A DNA stretch of 64,000 bases, taken from contig NW_019091395.1 of assembly GCF_001949145.1 (NCBI RefSeq), forward strand, positions 473,106 through 537,105, written 5' to 3'. This DNA is from Acanthaster planci. Lineage: Eukaryota; Echinodermata; Asteroidea; Valvatida; Acanthasteridae. How positions within the stretch are numbered: position 1 is the stretch's first letter; the number at the start of each line of letters is the position of its first letter. Under the pieces are notes generated by a model, which saw nothing but the letters and a program-made list of their open reading frames with translations, did no database searches and was not told the origin of the DNA. Shown piece by piece: positions 1-12,222 of this stretch. A program made the translations under genes and the position numbers.

Positions 1-3000
1 AGATATTTTCAATTTTATTTAATTATATTCATAATTCTGCTTTAGCCTACTGTACTTCACTACAATACCTACGTCCGTGATATCTTCCGTGATCCAACCC
101 ATAAAAAGCATTAACTCACAACAGAAAATTAGACTCGAAATCTTTCTTGACAATATACAAGTATACAATAAGAGAAAATTATCTAAAATGCTTAATTTCT
201 TTTCAGAGAGAAATTTTTTTCACAGTAAATGGATGGGTAAACTTAATCTACATCTGTGCTTTTATTCTACGACTATGTAACAAAAACTGAAGAAAGCGAA
301 CCCTGAGTTTAAGTTTTCATTCTCAAATTTACACATTTTCCTTCATTTTCTGTTTGCCAATCACATCTCAAACAACTGTACATTTCATTTACTTTTTACC
401 AAAGTGGAAGAAACTTGGGCAGTGCAAAGAAACCCTGGCCAGTAACATTCTTAATCCAGTTTCATCACGCATTGTTTCTGATAAACCTGCTTAAATTCCA
501 GTAAACAGCTTTGTAAACTGAGCTTTCTTCAATAACCTGGATAAAATGCTTTAAGACAGTGATCAAGTGAGGTAGTAATTACGTTTCGTGAACACTCAAA
601 CACGTATTTTTATTCCGAACTGACTGAAGGCATTGTTTTTTATCACAAAATCTCACGGAGGACATAACATCAATATTCATCTTGGAATTTCAATGCAAAT
701 CACAACTTAATCCTGAGTGGCTCTCGAAGAAACTCAGTCAGAGTTTACGCACAGCACTAATGTTCCTATTGGTGACTTGAAATCTGCATTTTTATGAATA
801 TTCACACCATACGTGTATTACCCCGTGAAAAACATCAACATTAAATCTAAACATTGAATATTCATACAGAATATTCATTTCCTGACCCATGAACACTTAC
901 CATCTATACAACACTGATAACAATTTGCATATCATTGGAAATGCCCACGCCTATTACACAGGTCTAAGTTGCTGTACAACACTTACACGTACCAAGTTTT
1001 CTGAAAAACAAACTTGCATATTTGTTATTTTCTTAACACATAAACACTACATAGGACAACATTTGATCTTTTGATTTTTTACTTTTAAAAACCTGATGAT
1101 GTAGTTTTGAATCCATTTGTTGCACATTTTACAGGTCAAGTTGTAATCTGCTGCCTTTAGGGGTTAACTTTCGACATCAAATTGGCTTTTTTTCCCCAGG
1201 AATAGAAATTCTCAAATTTGACAGAAATACTCTGCACCTTGTTTTACAGGGTTCCCCTTAAAGACACGTATCTGCAACCAGTAGACAATTTTTAAAATTC
1301 ATAAACAGGGAAAAGACAAGTGGCCACACATGCACAATTAAACATCTCTTCACACGATTGTGATTTGGATCGCACCAATGCAATGGCATCCTTGTTACAA
1401 CACTAATGAGGTCGCGACATCTGACCTTTCAGGCCACACACTGCCGACCTTCAACCTTTAAGAGCATCAACAGAAACTGGCTTCCAAACCCCTGAGACTT
1501 ATAGCAAGCTTTCACAAAATACTTCACTATAAAATATAACATGGAAAGCCAAGTTCCTGCATGCAATGCTTAAAATTGTTTTTTTTTTCATATCATTAAC
1601 ATATATATATTTTTGTATATTTTTAGTTTATGAAGCTATATCAAAAAAGTTATGATGCTTAAAAACCCACATTAATTATGTACACGAATCCTTTTATTTT
1701 ATAGTTCTAAACCTACGTGAAGCACATTTTTTTCTTTGATCTACCTGGACTTTACAATATGGTGACACAGTGCCATTGTTTGACAAATTTTACTTTTCTA
1801 TCCTTCAAACTTTTCACTCAAATGTTTAAATTGCCTCGCAAACAAAGGCCCCCGATCAAACTGTGAAAACCAAGGGTTTTAACAATACGAGGCAGAAAAA
1901 GTGTTTTGTTGCTTCACATGCTGGAGAGGAACACCTATCCAATTAAATTCATTGATAATTGCCATCTTTAAAACATATAACAAGGAACCTCATTGGACCA
2001 CTTTCTAGTCTACTCTTTCTTGATAGATCAGGGCAAAAAGTTGGCAAAAAGTTGTTCACTATGTCCCCCCCCCAAAAAAAAATTTAATATCTTTTAATAC
2101 TATTCAATTCATTTGTGCTGTAACGTATTTCATTACCTCCATGAATGAGACAATTCAATTATACCTCAATGTGCAAACCCACAATTCGACGCACACTGAA
2201 TTTTACCATTCTTTGAATTTCGGAACAACTGTACACCAAATCAATCACAATACATCCCTCCATCTAACATGGAACTTCATGCAAACAGGCTGGACATGGC
2301 TAATGACTGATTTAAACTCAAGACACCATCATAAACTAATAGGAAAATAACACCAAAGGAAAATAACACCACATGAAAAATAACCCAACATTTCTGTATT
2401 CATTAAAAAAACAAAAATACAAATCGATCTGAAAGCTGATTCAAGTCTGATTACAGAAACCTCTACTAGATATTTGACATGCTACAGAAAAAAAAGGCAA
2501 AGAAAGAAACCTTGCAGAGTTTATACAACACAATGTCTGTTACACAGAACCATACACAAGTTGTCTTTTTTTACATGTACGTGTACAATATTGTCACATT
2601 GGCACGTTCATAAACCAGAAAATCCAGCTTGAGGTAAATAAACTGTAATTTTCAATATTTAGTAAAATAAAAAAAAAACTCAATCTACACTTACATCATT
2701 TAAAAATTGTTTTGCGGGTGGGTTGTCTAAAAATTTTAAAATGAGGGCAATTTGGCAAGAATTTAATGAGATGTCTGAATTTAATTCAACACAAAGGAGT
2801 TGAAGTCTCTAAAGAGTTGGAAACCTCTTAAAGTATATAGAAGTGGATAAAGAGAGGATTTTGATTGGTCAAAACACTATTAAATATTGGCCAATAAGGT
2901 GTGGCTTTATAGAATACTCTGGTACATGTGTAGCATGTCTGTGAACCATGTATCTCTGGTGGGTTTCCATTGGATCAAACACACGGTTGGACAGTTCCAT

Positions 3001-4500
3001 TCCCAACATTACCTTCCCCAGTGAGATAATGCAGGTTAATACCACGACAAACAACTGCTGTTAATCGCTAAACACAAAAATAACATGAGTTGATTTCACT
3101 TCATTAATTGCATTCGAACAAACTCAAGTAATATAAGGCACATATAAAGTACTGTTTAGATCCTGAAATTAAAATATAAGGTCCCCCACACAAAGAAATG
3201 AAAGTTTGTAACTGATACTCTGAACTTTACCTTGAACTTGCCAGGCAAACTCTCCAGTTTGTGCTAAGTAGTATGTATACTAGAATTATTACAGGGAGTA
3301 AAATGAAGATTGGTGCAATGAGCATAATAACATGTTCTTGCAGGAACTTTGATTAATTCACCTTTGTCAGAAAAAAATAATCACTCAGTCCTTTCATATG
3401 CAATCAGTTTTGCCTTCATTTTCATGTGGAATAAAAAAAAAATAATGGTATTTGCACAGGGATGTGTAGTCTATGTTTTAGATTTCACTGATTCCGTAAA
3501 AGACACCATCTGACAGGTCAGACATTGTCTCACATGATAACTTCCACCAATCAGAAAAACATTCTCACACACACACATGAAAGATTGAGAGAATGTTGCT
3601 ACGGGAACCCTGAGATGTGAATCTGCTTGACGCAGCCAATGCACGAATAAAATTTGCATAATCTATGTCAGCCCTGAAGTTTTATTGGTCAGTGGAGTTT
3701 AGCTGAGCTTTACATAATAAGCCTGTCCGTTGACCGCGAGCTCAACTTAACTGACCTAAGCAGACTATGAAACATGGCTGTTAAAAAAGGATGCCCACAT
3801 TTGCAAATATGTAGATGTGAGTGGAGGTAGCAGCAAAAAGATAAATTTACCCAAACTTTCATTGGTATTAAAAAAAATCAATACATATCACTTTTGATCA
3901 AAGAATTTTTTTAAATGAATATTTTACAGATTCTGCTCTGTCTGTGTTGGGAGGTAGAAGTTTGCAACTGAGGTAAAGAAAGTAAACAAAGTAGGAAGCC
4001 ACTTCAGCACAAAGTTAGCCTCAACAAGGTTTGGCACATTTACAGATTTAGATCAGTCTATAAATAAACTGTCAATATACTGTATTCACGTGTCGGCCAT
4101 CTTGATTTGAAAATGAGCAAAAAGTTTTCATTTTTGGAACCTGAGAGTAACTAACAGCTATGAAATAAGGTTCATACAAATTTATGCCAGTTTTTGTACA
4201 GAATAATTTGAAATAAAAAAACACCAGTGTCTGAAATGGGCTTCTAGGGCTATGGCTAGGTCTACTGTCTGCACGTCTCCACATATGTCTAATGGAGTGA
4301 AGACCTAGACCTATCTCTAGACAGCAGATTCAGACGCAGCCTGAGGCTTGGAACCGAAGAATAGTCTAGCACCACCTTCTTTAATAGATTACACTGAATA
4401 TGATAGATTCAGGGAACAAGGTAATACATGTATATGTATATATATATATATCTTCCCTGTGAATAAGGTATATCAACAGCACTTTACATGCAGACCCTCT
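1..4500. other. Gene-free AT-rich region at the left edge
   Basis: All reading frames here are short and none resembles a known domain or has convincing splice sites. The sequence is AT-rich with homopolymer A/T runs. It may be distal 3' UTR of the receptor gene, intergenic DNA or an intron of a neighbour; nothing here distinguishes these. Confidence 0.5.
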
Positions 4501-4632
4501 CTGTTTCACATGGATCTGGATGTTGATCAGTGGTTCCAATGCGGGTTAGCGCCATCCATTAGGCAGGTTCTGGTGTCAGTGAACCGTCAATGGATCACTG
4601 GTCGAGATTTGGAACCATGTGAAATAAACAGG
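4501..4632. repeat. Foldback (MITE-like) element, copy 1
   Basis: The left end CTGTTTCACATGGATCTGGA and the right end GGAACCATGTGAAATAAACAG are imperfect inverted repeats, with further complementary blocks inside (GATCAGTGGTTCC against GGATCACTGGTC). A related element lies at 46661-46803. Non-autonomous foldback transposon is the likeliest class; there is no coding capacity. Confidence 0.75.
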
Positions 4633-6431
4633 TCCATAACGGAGTATAACTGATCCACACAGTAGCGTTGAAAATGTGAGCAAGTCCCATAAACACATTG
4701 AAACCTTTTAAACGATGTTCAGGCTGCATCGTACAAGTGCTTTCTCTACCAAGATGTTTTCAATTCTAAGCAGGGAGCATCAACTGACGGAAACCAATTA
4801 TTTTAGAAAGAAACTACCAGATAAACCATGAGCAATTAAGGGCATCTTGTAATCACAAAATATCACCAACCTTTCGAGACTTACAGAGACAAAAGGAAAA
4901 AAAAATCACCAGACGTGATATAAAAAGTTAATCCTTGGTTTTCCGTTTTTTTTTTTTGTCTTTTTACACTAAACAGACTATAAAGTGCAACTCCAAACAC
5001 TATACATGCGTGACACTGCACACTACAAATCCATTTGTTATTTCAGCATACTGGTTTCGTGATGTCTGATGACAAGAGCGAGCATTCGCGCTTGTGCCCA
5101 GACGAGATACACACACTACACAAGGAAATGAGGCTAAGGAAGTCATCTACACATAGTAACGATGTCCACACATGGTCTATTATCTCAACAGAATGTTGCA
5201 AAAAAGTTGTGAACTGGTTTCAAAGAGCTGCTTATTAGTGCGAAATGTTGGGGAGCAAATTTATGTGCTCAGCAAAAAACTGGCAGGGGACCGGTCTCAC
5301 TAAGTATACTGTGTACAGCATGTTAGCTGGTATCTTGCTCTTGGTAAGCAGCTATTTTCTGTGCTTTGTGCTCAAATGAGCCAGTTTGCCATTCCAATAG
5401 TGCATACCCCAAAATGAAGCCCAACGGAAATCCTTCAGAAACAGTGGTGTAACTAGGGCTATTATGTCCGGGGGGGGGGCACCTGCAGGTGCACACATTT
5501 CTTTCAAGGGACAGCTGTATGTATGCACGTGAGGTTGGCCTAATCTCTGTAACCATATGGCGAACTGGCTCATTTTGTGAAACTGGCTCCTCAGTGCCGG
5601 TAGATGTCAAAGGAGCACTAAGAGCCAATGTAGAAAGAGCTGCAAAGGACACAAATTCGCTACACAATTAAAACACTTGCTTAGTGCAAAAAAATTAAGT
5701 TACAACCCAAGCTGCTTTTGTGCCATGAAGTTGGACCTGTAACGACACAGCCAAAGAATTCATAATTTGCGTTCATTGCTCGGTGGTAATAATTTCATAA
5801 ACTAGACACAATGATCAGCTTTTTGCTTTGTGTTTTCAATTCCTTTATAAAATAAAATTAAAAAAAAATGGGAACTGGGCAATACAAACCCACTCAGCCA
5901 GGATATTATGGCACAAAAATGAGAATAAAGTTTTCATTTCTATTTGGTTTAAAATGTGACACATTTTAAGATCACTCGGCTACTATGGGAACTGCATTCC
6001 CGAAAGGTATTAAAGTATACCAAACTTGGACCACACAGTGGAATTACAAAGTGGGAAAAGTTGGTCTGTTTGGGGATGGAAAGTATAAAACAAAAACTAT
6101 GCACAAAAACAAAAACACCCAAAACTTATCGTCAACATCACAGATTGTCCAGAAAATTTACTCTCTAATAAAATTTATTCTGCATAAAGTGAATTTCAAG
6201 CATGAGGACATGACTAGTGATATGTGGACATGAAGATGGCAAACTTGGCTTTGGAAAAGTTTAGCAGAAGCCCTGGTTTAGAGTAATAAAAGAAGTACTG
6301 ACATGTTTGGCAAAAAATAGGATTTTTTTGAGAGCTTTTGAAGCAATCGTTTTCAGACAGATGCAAACTGTCATTTAGTAAAAGTTTCATTTTATTTCAG
6401 AGACGCGAAGTTGAAGGTGGCTAGGTACCCA
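4633..6431. other. Gene-free stretch
   Basis: Only short, unrecognised frames occur. There is a G-run followed by a short palindrome (CACCTGCAGGTG) near 5480-5492. No splice-supported exon was found. Confidence 0.45.
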
Positions 6432-6713
6432 GTTGTAATGACTTGAGCCAATGACTCGAGTCCGACTTGAGTCACACTTGTTGGCGACTCGACTCCTGAC
6501 AGATAAATGACTCGAATTGATTTGAGTCTGTGTGACCAAATTACTCAACTTGACTCAAATCTCTCATGGAGGCTCGACTCAAGTACAAGCTTATAAGACT
6601 TGACTCAACTACACAGTGACTCGACTCAAGTCTTGACCTAATGATGACTTGACTCAAGTGACAATGTTAAAATGACTCGACTTGAGTCATCAAATTTAGT
6701 GACTCGTTACAAC
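6432..6713. repeat. GACTCGAGTC-rich repeat element
   Basis: This block is built from many variants of ACTCGAGTC, ACTTGAGTC and ACTCAAGTC in both orientations. It is bounded by GTTGTAATGACT on the left and GTGACTCGTTACAAC on the right, which are inverted relative to one another over about eight bases. Such a structure suggests a non-autonomous element made of short subrepeats. No coding capacity. Confidence 0.75.
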
Positions 6714-9550
6714 ACTGGCCAGGTACTCAAATGTGACTTTTCAACAAACACAAAAGTTGACAATCTGAAGTGATTTGGGATCTACATGTATTTTGCAGTG
6801 AACACGTAGGATAGTTGGTTGTATATACAGAAGGAAGTGCTAAAAATCTTTAAAAAAGTAAAAAAAAATGAACACAAAACTTATTGCAGATGCTTATGTA
6901 TTTCATTTACATACCCCTAAATTTATACTCCTACGATTTCAAAAAATAAAAATGCAAAGAAGGGAAAACCTTATTTCAGAGAAATGTTAGCATTCAAGAC
7001 AAAAATTTAAAAAAAGTTAGTCAGTTTTGCTTTGAGCTCAAGATACTGTGCAAGGATCTAATTTTACATTGGTGCCTTTATATGTTTAACTGTATGTACA
7101 AGATGCATAATGTCCTTTATGAGTGGTTGAAGCCATGTCGGGATCAGCCAACTTTCAGCAATTCAGTGGCTATGGTTGTCACGGCAGTGATCTGATTTTC
7201 AAAGTTTCAAGGTTTTTCAAAGTTGATTAATGTCATCTCTGTGGACTGAATATAACGCTCTAGAGAGTTGTGATCTGAGTTCGGGTGTGACGCCATTTCG
7301 TTCCCCAAATGGTTGGTTCTTGTGCGTGGGGGTTGCACTCACTGATCTAAAAATGGCAAAGACTGATCAACTTGGACAACTGACTGTTTCCTGCGTAAAT
7401 ATGATTCAAAAAGTCCCACGGGGTTGCCCTCCTTGGGAAAACAAATGGCTTCAGATCTGAAGTTGCAACCCCTTAAGTGTATGGAATAGGCTGATGATAA
7501 AGAGCAATGTGTAGCATGAGGGACAGGGACTGACGAGCATCTGGGAACCAAACTTGTAAGCCATTGCAACTCCAGGAAAAACAAACAAACAAAAAACACT
7601 GAAGTATTTTCCATTTAACACGAAGTTGCCCTCATGCACAATGCTCTTTGTCTCAGTACACGGCGCCCTCAACAAGCCATGCATGCAGTGGACAGCCAAA
7701 CTTCTCTGTGCCCATCTGTGACCACCTGCGATTGGCCAAGGGAACGAAAATCACATACATGTAGAAATCACCAGTGGCCCTAAGACATCTGTTTGAAATT
7801 AAAAGGAAGCATCTGAATGCAGTCCCTTCTACTTGTCACTCAGAGAGTAAATTCTTGTCTATCTTTTTCTTAATACTGCCTGGTTTCTGATGGTGACAGT
7901 GTACACATACATTTAAATCTAACTTGTCTTGGACCTGCTTTGTCATATTGCCATCATCATGAAATACAACTTTCAATAAGTGGGTAACAGCCTAGTTTGA
8001 AATTTGGAGAGTGACTGCTTCTGGCAGTGCCCAAAGCAGGGTTTGATGTCTGGGGCTATGGCTGTTCAGCATGGCACACTATTGGCAAATCCAAAACCCT
8101 ATCCACAAGGAGCACAATTTGGACCCAGCCACAATCTATTCCTAGCCTGTATGTATAAATACATGTATGACGCAATGGTAGCGAGAAGCAGATTGAATCA
8201 AAGCACTCATGGCATAGGCTCAAATTTCACATTTCTATTCCTCCCCCAAAATGGTCTCCTTTCCCGGTGAAAAGATATTCTAGCTACTGCATGGCCTCAG
8301 AGAACGCAAGAATCATTGAAGGCACTGAATGGCCTACTAATGAGATGCGTGTAAAGTGTTTGTGTGCAAACAGCAGTTGTGACGGCTTCAAGTTCAGAAA
8401 AGGGTAACAAGGTTCCAAATCTCAGCTGTCACAGTCTCCAGACTTTCAACCCCTTGACTATCTGAGATTTGAGCTGATTTGAGCTCAAGAAAAAAAAAGA
8501 CAAAAAAAGGAAGAGTCCTGTTCTGCTGGAGAAAGATCGAGCTGTATGTCATCCACCCCCAAAATGGAAGTATTTTCTAATATTTCAAACATTTTGGTAT
8601 GCCAACTGTTTGCTTGTCAGGAATGACGTCTGAAACGGATATAAATCTGAGAATTGGACACCCCCCCATCCCTAGACTGTAGGCTGGTACCCTCAACCCT
8701 TCGGATTGGACAGTATTTCTTCTTGGCAATTTGGGGAGCAAGACTCAAGGTGGCTAAACTCCATGGCACATTTGACCCGTGGATGCTTTCACGTCCACTA
8801 ACACAGGAACAAGTTTTCCAGTATAGTCTACACACAGCAGTCCCATACATTTATGTCTACTATACCCCTAGTCTACATCACTGCTTTCTTCAGAAAACAG
8901 TGACTAGTAATTATTCACATATAATAAAATCCCTGCCGTAATGATACATTTATACTTTTTTTTTTTATCCCCCGCACAACATTCCACGTGCGGACGGACA
9001 AAATTGTGAAAAAAACACCATCACAACCATGACACTTCCACAACAGGACTGGAAATGCTTTTTTCCCCGATACGATATGCTTCCTCAGCCGCTTTTTATA
9101 CCATTCCAGTCATTCTTGCAAACATTCCTGGGGGAAAATGCACCAAGAAGTGATTGATTGGCCCATGACAAAAGCTATCAATTCCACCAGTAGAAAACTG
9201 GGACAGATAAAAACAACCTCGTTGCTCGTAACCCTTGACTTTTTTCTGCAATTTTTGACAATGCTTGTATTAGCCACAGTTTGAAAACAGGGAAAACACG
9301 GTAATTTTCTATGACAGATATTGTCCAGATTGTTATCTCCAATCAGTCGATGCTACACAACATAGAATCACATTTTTAGGACCAAACACCTGATACTCTT
9401 GGGCAACTTACGACATTTTTCTCTTCTGTGATTGCCTGTTTATACATCTCAGACTCCCGTAAAAGACAAACGCCAGGACACTGTTTGCAAGAATGCCACT
9501 TTGAAAAACAAAAAGCAATTTTTTTAACCCGCCTCGCACATTGTCGTCTG
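6714..9550. other. Downstream flank of the receptor gene, probable 3' UTR in part
   Basis: This lies immediately after the receptor stop codon on the minus strand, so the portion nearest 9550 must be 3' UTR. No AATAAA or ATTAAA is seen on that strand in the first 1.1 kb; variant TATAAA hexamers occur near 9098 and 9440. The small open frames (for example 8654-8941 plus) match nothing I know. Confidence 0.5.
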
Positions 9551-9810
9551 TCACTGCATGCTTATGTCCATCATCTCGGCGTAGAGGGCGGGTAAACTGG
9601 TGCACAAGTCGGGCCAGCGCTGGGCGCAGCCGATGACGTAGTCTCGGTGCATGGCGCCAATGCGGCGCAGGACGTGCACCTTGTTGACCAGTGAGCTGAT
9701 GAAGGGTGGGCTGCTTGGGGGGTGGTTTCCTTCAACTTGCAGCCGCAGCGCCTCAAAGAGCTGGTCCTGGAGCTCTGCTACCAACGTTGGGTTGGCCAGG
9801 CCTGGTATAT
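9551..9810 (-). CDS. Nuclear receptor, last coding exon (LBD helices 8-12, AF-2, stop)
   Basis: This terminal coding exon encodes the last 85 residues of a nuclear receptor LBD plus the second and third bases of a split Asp codon. The acceptor is TTCTTTGCAG just above 9810, and the exon enters in phase 1, matching the donor at 11757. Its start (IPGLANPTLVAELQDQL) matches the helix 8-9 region seen in PPAR-like receptors. VLRRIGAMHRDYV is helix 10/11, with a His (residue 432, counting from the microexon ATG) at the position used for ligand contact in PPARs and heme ligation in Rev-erb/E75. LYAEMM (453-458) fits the AF-2 helix-12 pattern (two hydrophobic, any, Glu, two hydrophobic), so coactivator binding looks intact. 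The TGA stop is at 9553-9551. I saw no AATAAA or ATTAAA on this strand in about 1.1 kb below the stop, so the 3' end is undefined. Helix assignments come from family knowledge. Confidence 0.95.
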
Positions 9811-11756
9811 CTGCAAAGAACCCAGAGACAAGAAAAAAATATTTTCTTCTTTTCACTACCTCAGGTATTGTTGATAAAAACCTGGGCCTTATTTCATGGC
9901 GCCACTTCACAATCAGTTCAAAAGCTGTCCAGAAAATCATGCTGACAAAACTTACTAAAGATACATGTCCAACTTCTGCAACTTCACAGCCCTAACATTT
10001 GCCAGCTGATATGCCTTGAGGGAAGCATGCCTGGAAGTAGCACACTGACACGCATGACTGATCACTTCATTGGCTAGTCGGCAAGTTAACCTGGCAGCCA
10101 CAGGGGTTTAGATAAGGTGCGTATTGGTGTATATACAATTCCCAACTTGGAAATTTAGTCCAAAAATGCAGCATTAAACCTCATGCAGAATGTAAAATAT
10201 GCAGTGATTTCTACTACTATAGAAAGAGTACCATAAGTTTCTGTAATTTTTCATGTTTCGTCAGTTACGCCCTGCTCAACAAGAGTAATATTCATAGCGG
10301 ACCCTATTGAAGCCAATTTGTTCATGTTCATCTGAGTACAGCTTTTCTCACCTCTCTGTACATGATAAATTATTCAAAAAAATCCTGAATCGGCGGGAAA
10401 GATACGCCCAAGGTGAAACGAATTGTAGACCAAAATAGGCTACTGCGCACGAGCTGTGTGCATGGATTACTTTGTGTACACAAATGTGGTCACCAGACTC
10501 CCCGAAGACAAGATATGGTAAAAATGACTAGGGTCTAAGTTGCCCAAATTCCTCATTGAAAGTTCCGTGAAAAAAGTTTTGATCCGCTAAACACGGGTAT
10601 TTTTGCATATTAGAGGCTTTCTGGTATGTCTGCAAGAAACAAGGTATCCTTTTTAGAAAATTTGAGTCCAAAACACCTTAGAAAGATTGAGGGTTAGATC
10701 GTGAGTGTGAGCACATTTGACTGCTGATCAAAGAAGTGTACCGTGATTTTCTGAATGGCCACTGCCGGGTGTGTACACACTGCGGCCGGCCAACATGGCG
10801 TCTGCTTGTGGTAGCCTTAAAGGGACGCCGTACATTAGCGGATATGGACTTATGTGATTTTGTCTATGGTTTCATGAGTTCATGGTTATCGCTAAGCGCT
10901 GTTTGTTTACTGTATTTTTCAAGAGAAGTAACAAGTATTATTACATTAACTAAGGCAAAAGGACTAACTCACATAATATTGGTACTCAGTTCCTCCGCCT
11001 CTAAGGGAGTACAGTACTCTCCCTCTCATGAAGAAGCAGGGTACAACATGAAACAAAACCGAGGGCAAAAGAGTACTTTACTCTACTCCGAGCAAGGAAG
11101 TGGGTACTGTACTCATGGCTTGAAGAAAATTATCTCAACCCCTGCAGCCAGCTACAAGTGTGGTAGTCCAGTTCATGACAAGACCGGTCACAAGTCTCTT
11201 CACAAGACCAGTCATAAGTAACGGGCAGCACAATGACAAAAGAATGCTTCTGTCACAGTTCATTTGCACAGCTTGTGAATTGGCTTACGATCGAATGACT
11301 TGTGATAGACCGTTCAACAAGCGAGGGAAGTCTGTCAACTAGCCCATCAACTGATCAGTCAACACATCTATGCGGCAGGGAGCCAGCCAGTAAGCTGCCT
11401 GGCCAGTATCAACTAACTGGGCAAGCAAGCTGACCTTTAAACCAACTGACCAGTCAGCTGACCAACTAATATTTTCAAGTTGACTACCCAGGAAACAAGC
11501 TCGGGAAACCAGCACATCCACTAACCAACTAGCTGACTTACCAGCTCAAGTTTGAGCGACATCCATTTGTCAACCACTCATACAAGTTTCCCTGGTAACT
11601 CGTACACAAAAACATATCCTGGGTACCAGGCCAAATTGACCAGTGCTTAAAGAATGCTTGTTCCTTTGAACTTGCCCTGTTATGGTAAGGCAACTGGCAA
11701 CCCAACTAGCAACCAACCAACACACTATGAAAAAAGACTGAGCCAAACAAACCAAC
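9811..11756 (-). other. Intron between the last two coding exons
   Basis: An approximately 1.95-kb intron with GT (GTTGGT) at 11756 and AG at 9811. Inside, the segment about 11150-11570 is enriched in degenerate ACCAGTC / CCAACTGACC motifs, a decayed tandem repeat. A plus-strand open frame at 10736-11221 is unrecognised and probably noncoding. Confidence 0.85.
11150..11570. repeat. Degenerate ACCAGTC/CCAACTGACC-rich repeat
   Basis: Motifs such as GACCGGTCACAAG, GACCAGTCATAAG, CTGATCAGTCAAC, CCAACTGACCAGTCAGCTGACC-type strings and CTAACCAACTAGCTGAC recur at irregular spacing. A similar mixture occurs near 59415-59515. It looks like an old tandem array. Confidence 0.45.
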
Positions 11757-12222
11757 CTCTGGCTGTGAGCAGGGATGCAGCAAACAGTGACACTTCCGTC
11801 TCCAGCAGGCACAGCTGGTTGATCTCATGCGCGAAGGTGGACATCATCGCAAACAGGTCCTGAGACAGCAGCTGGTACAGCTGCTGCCAGAGCAGGGAGC
11901 TGCCGGCTGGACTGCCTCCGGCCAGGGCCTGCTGCGGGCCCGGAGCCCCCATCCCGCTGCCTGGCGGGGACAGAAAGCCGTTGACAAGTGGTCCAACGGC
12001 CAGGACCAGCGGTGCCACCCGCAAGACCCAGAGCTCAAAGAAGCTGGCCTTCAGCAGCAGGAGCTGGTCATCCTGGGAGAGATTGCGAAAGCCGGGGATA
12101 GCCTTGGCAAACTCCACCTGGCCACTGACCGCCTGGTCCAGGAGCTCAGCCACCTGGAGCCACGTCCGCCGGCCCATGAGGTCCATGCTGTCGCCATTAC
12201 TCGTTGAGATATGGCAGTTGTC
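11757..12222 (-). CDS. Nuclear receptor, LBD core exon (helices 3-8)
   Basis: This 466-nt exon (155 codons plus one base) enters in phase 0 after CCCCATTTAG and leaves in phase 1. It carries the LBD signature: VEFAKAIPGF (helix 3, about residues 258-267), then LSQDDQLLLLK (helices 4-5, 270-280) and FFELWVLRV. The helix-3 Lys that forms the coactivator charge clamp in this superfamily is present. Residues 306-331 are a Gly/Pro/Ala/Ser-rich stretch between helix 5 and the next helix (LLWQQLYQLL), longer than the short beta-turn usual here. The exon ends LFAASLLTAR and joins Asp-Ile-Pro-Gly-Leu in the next exon. The donor, AGAG followed by GTTGGT, is weak, but both reading frame and family alignment support it. 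The segment is clearly GC-richer than the flanking introns, as expected for coding sequence. Confidence 0.95.

Noticed and set aside
9880-9920. GGGCCTTATTTCATGGCGCC as a second GGGCCCAATTTCAT element
   Set aside because: Only one end-like motif is present, with no matching inverted end nearby.
9651-9995. Plus-strand frames over the last exon
   Set aside because: Antisense shadows of the terminal LBD exon; they run into the intron.
10736-11221. 161-codon plus-strand frame containing CCAACATGGCGTC (YY1-like start context)
   Set aside because: No domain, crosses a degenerate repeat, and lies antisense inside a confirmed intron. No splice or promoter support.
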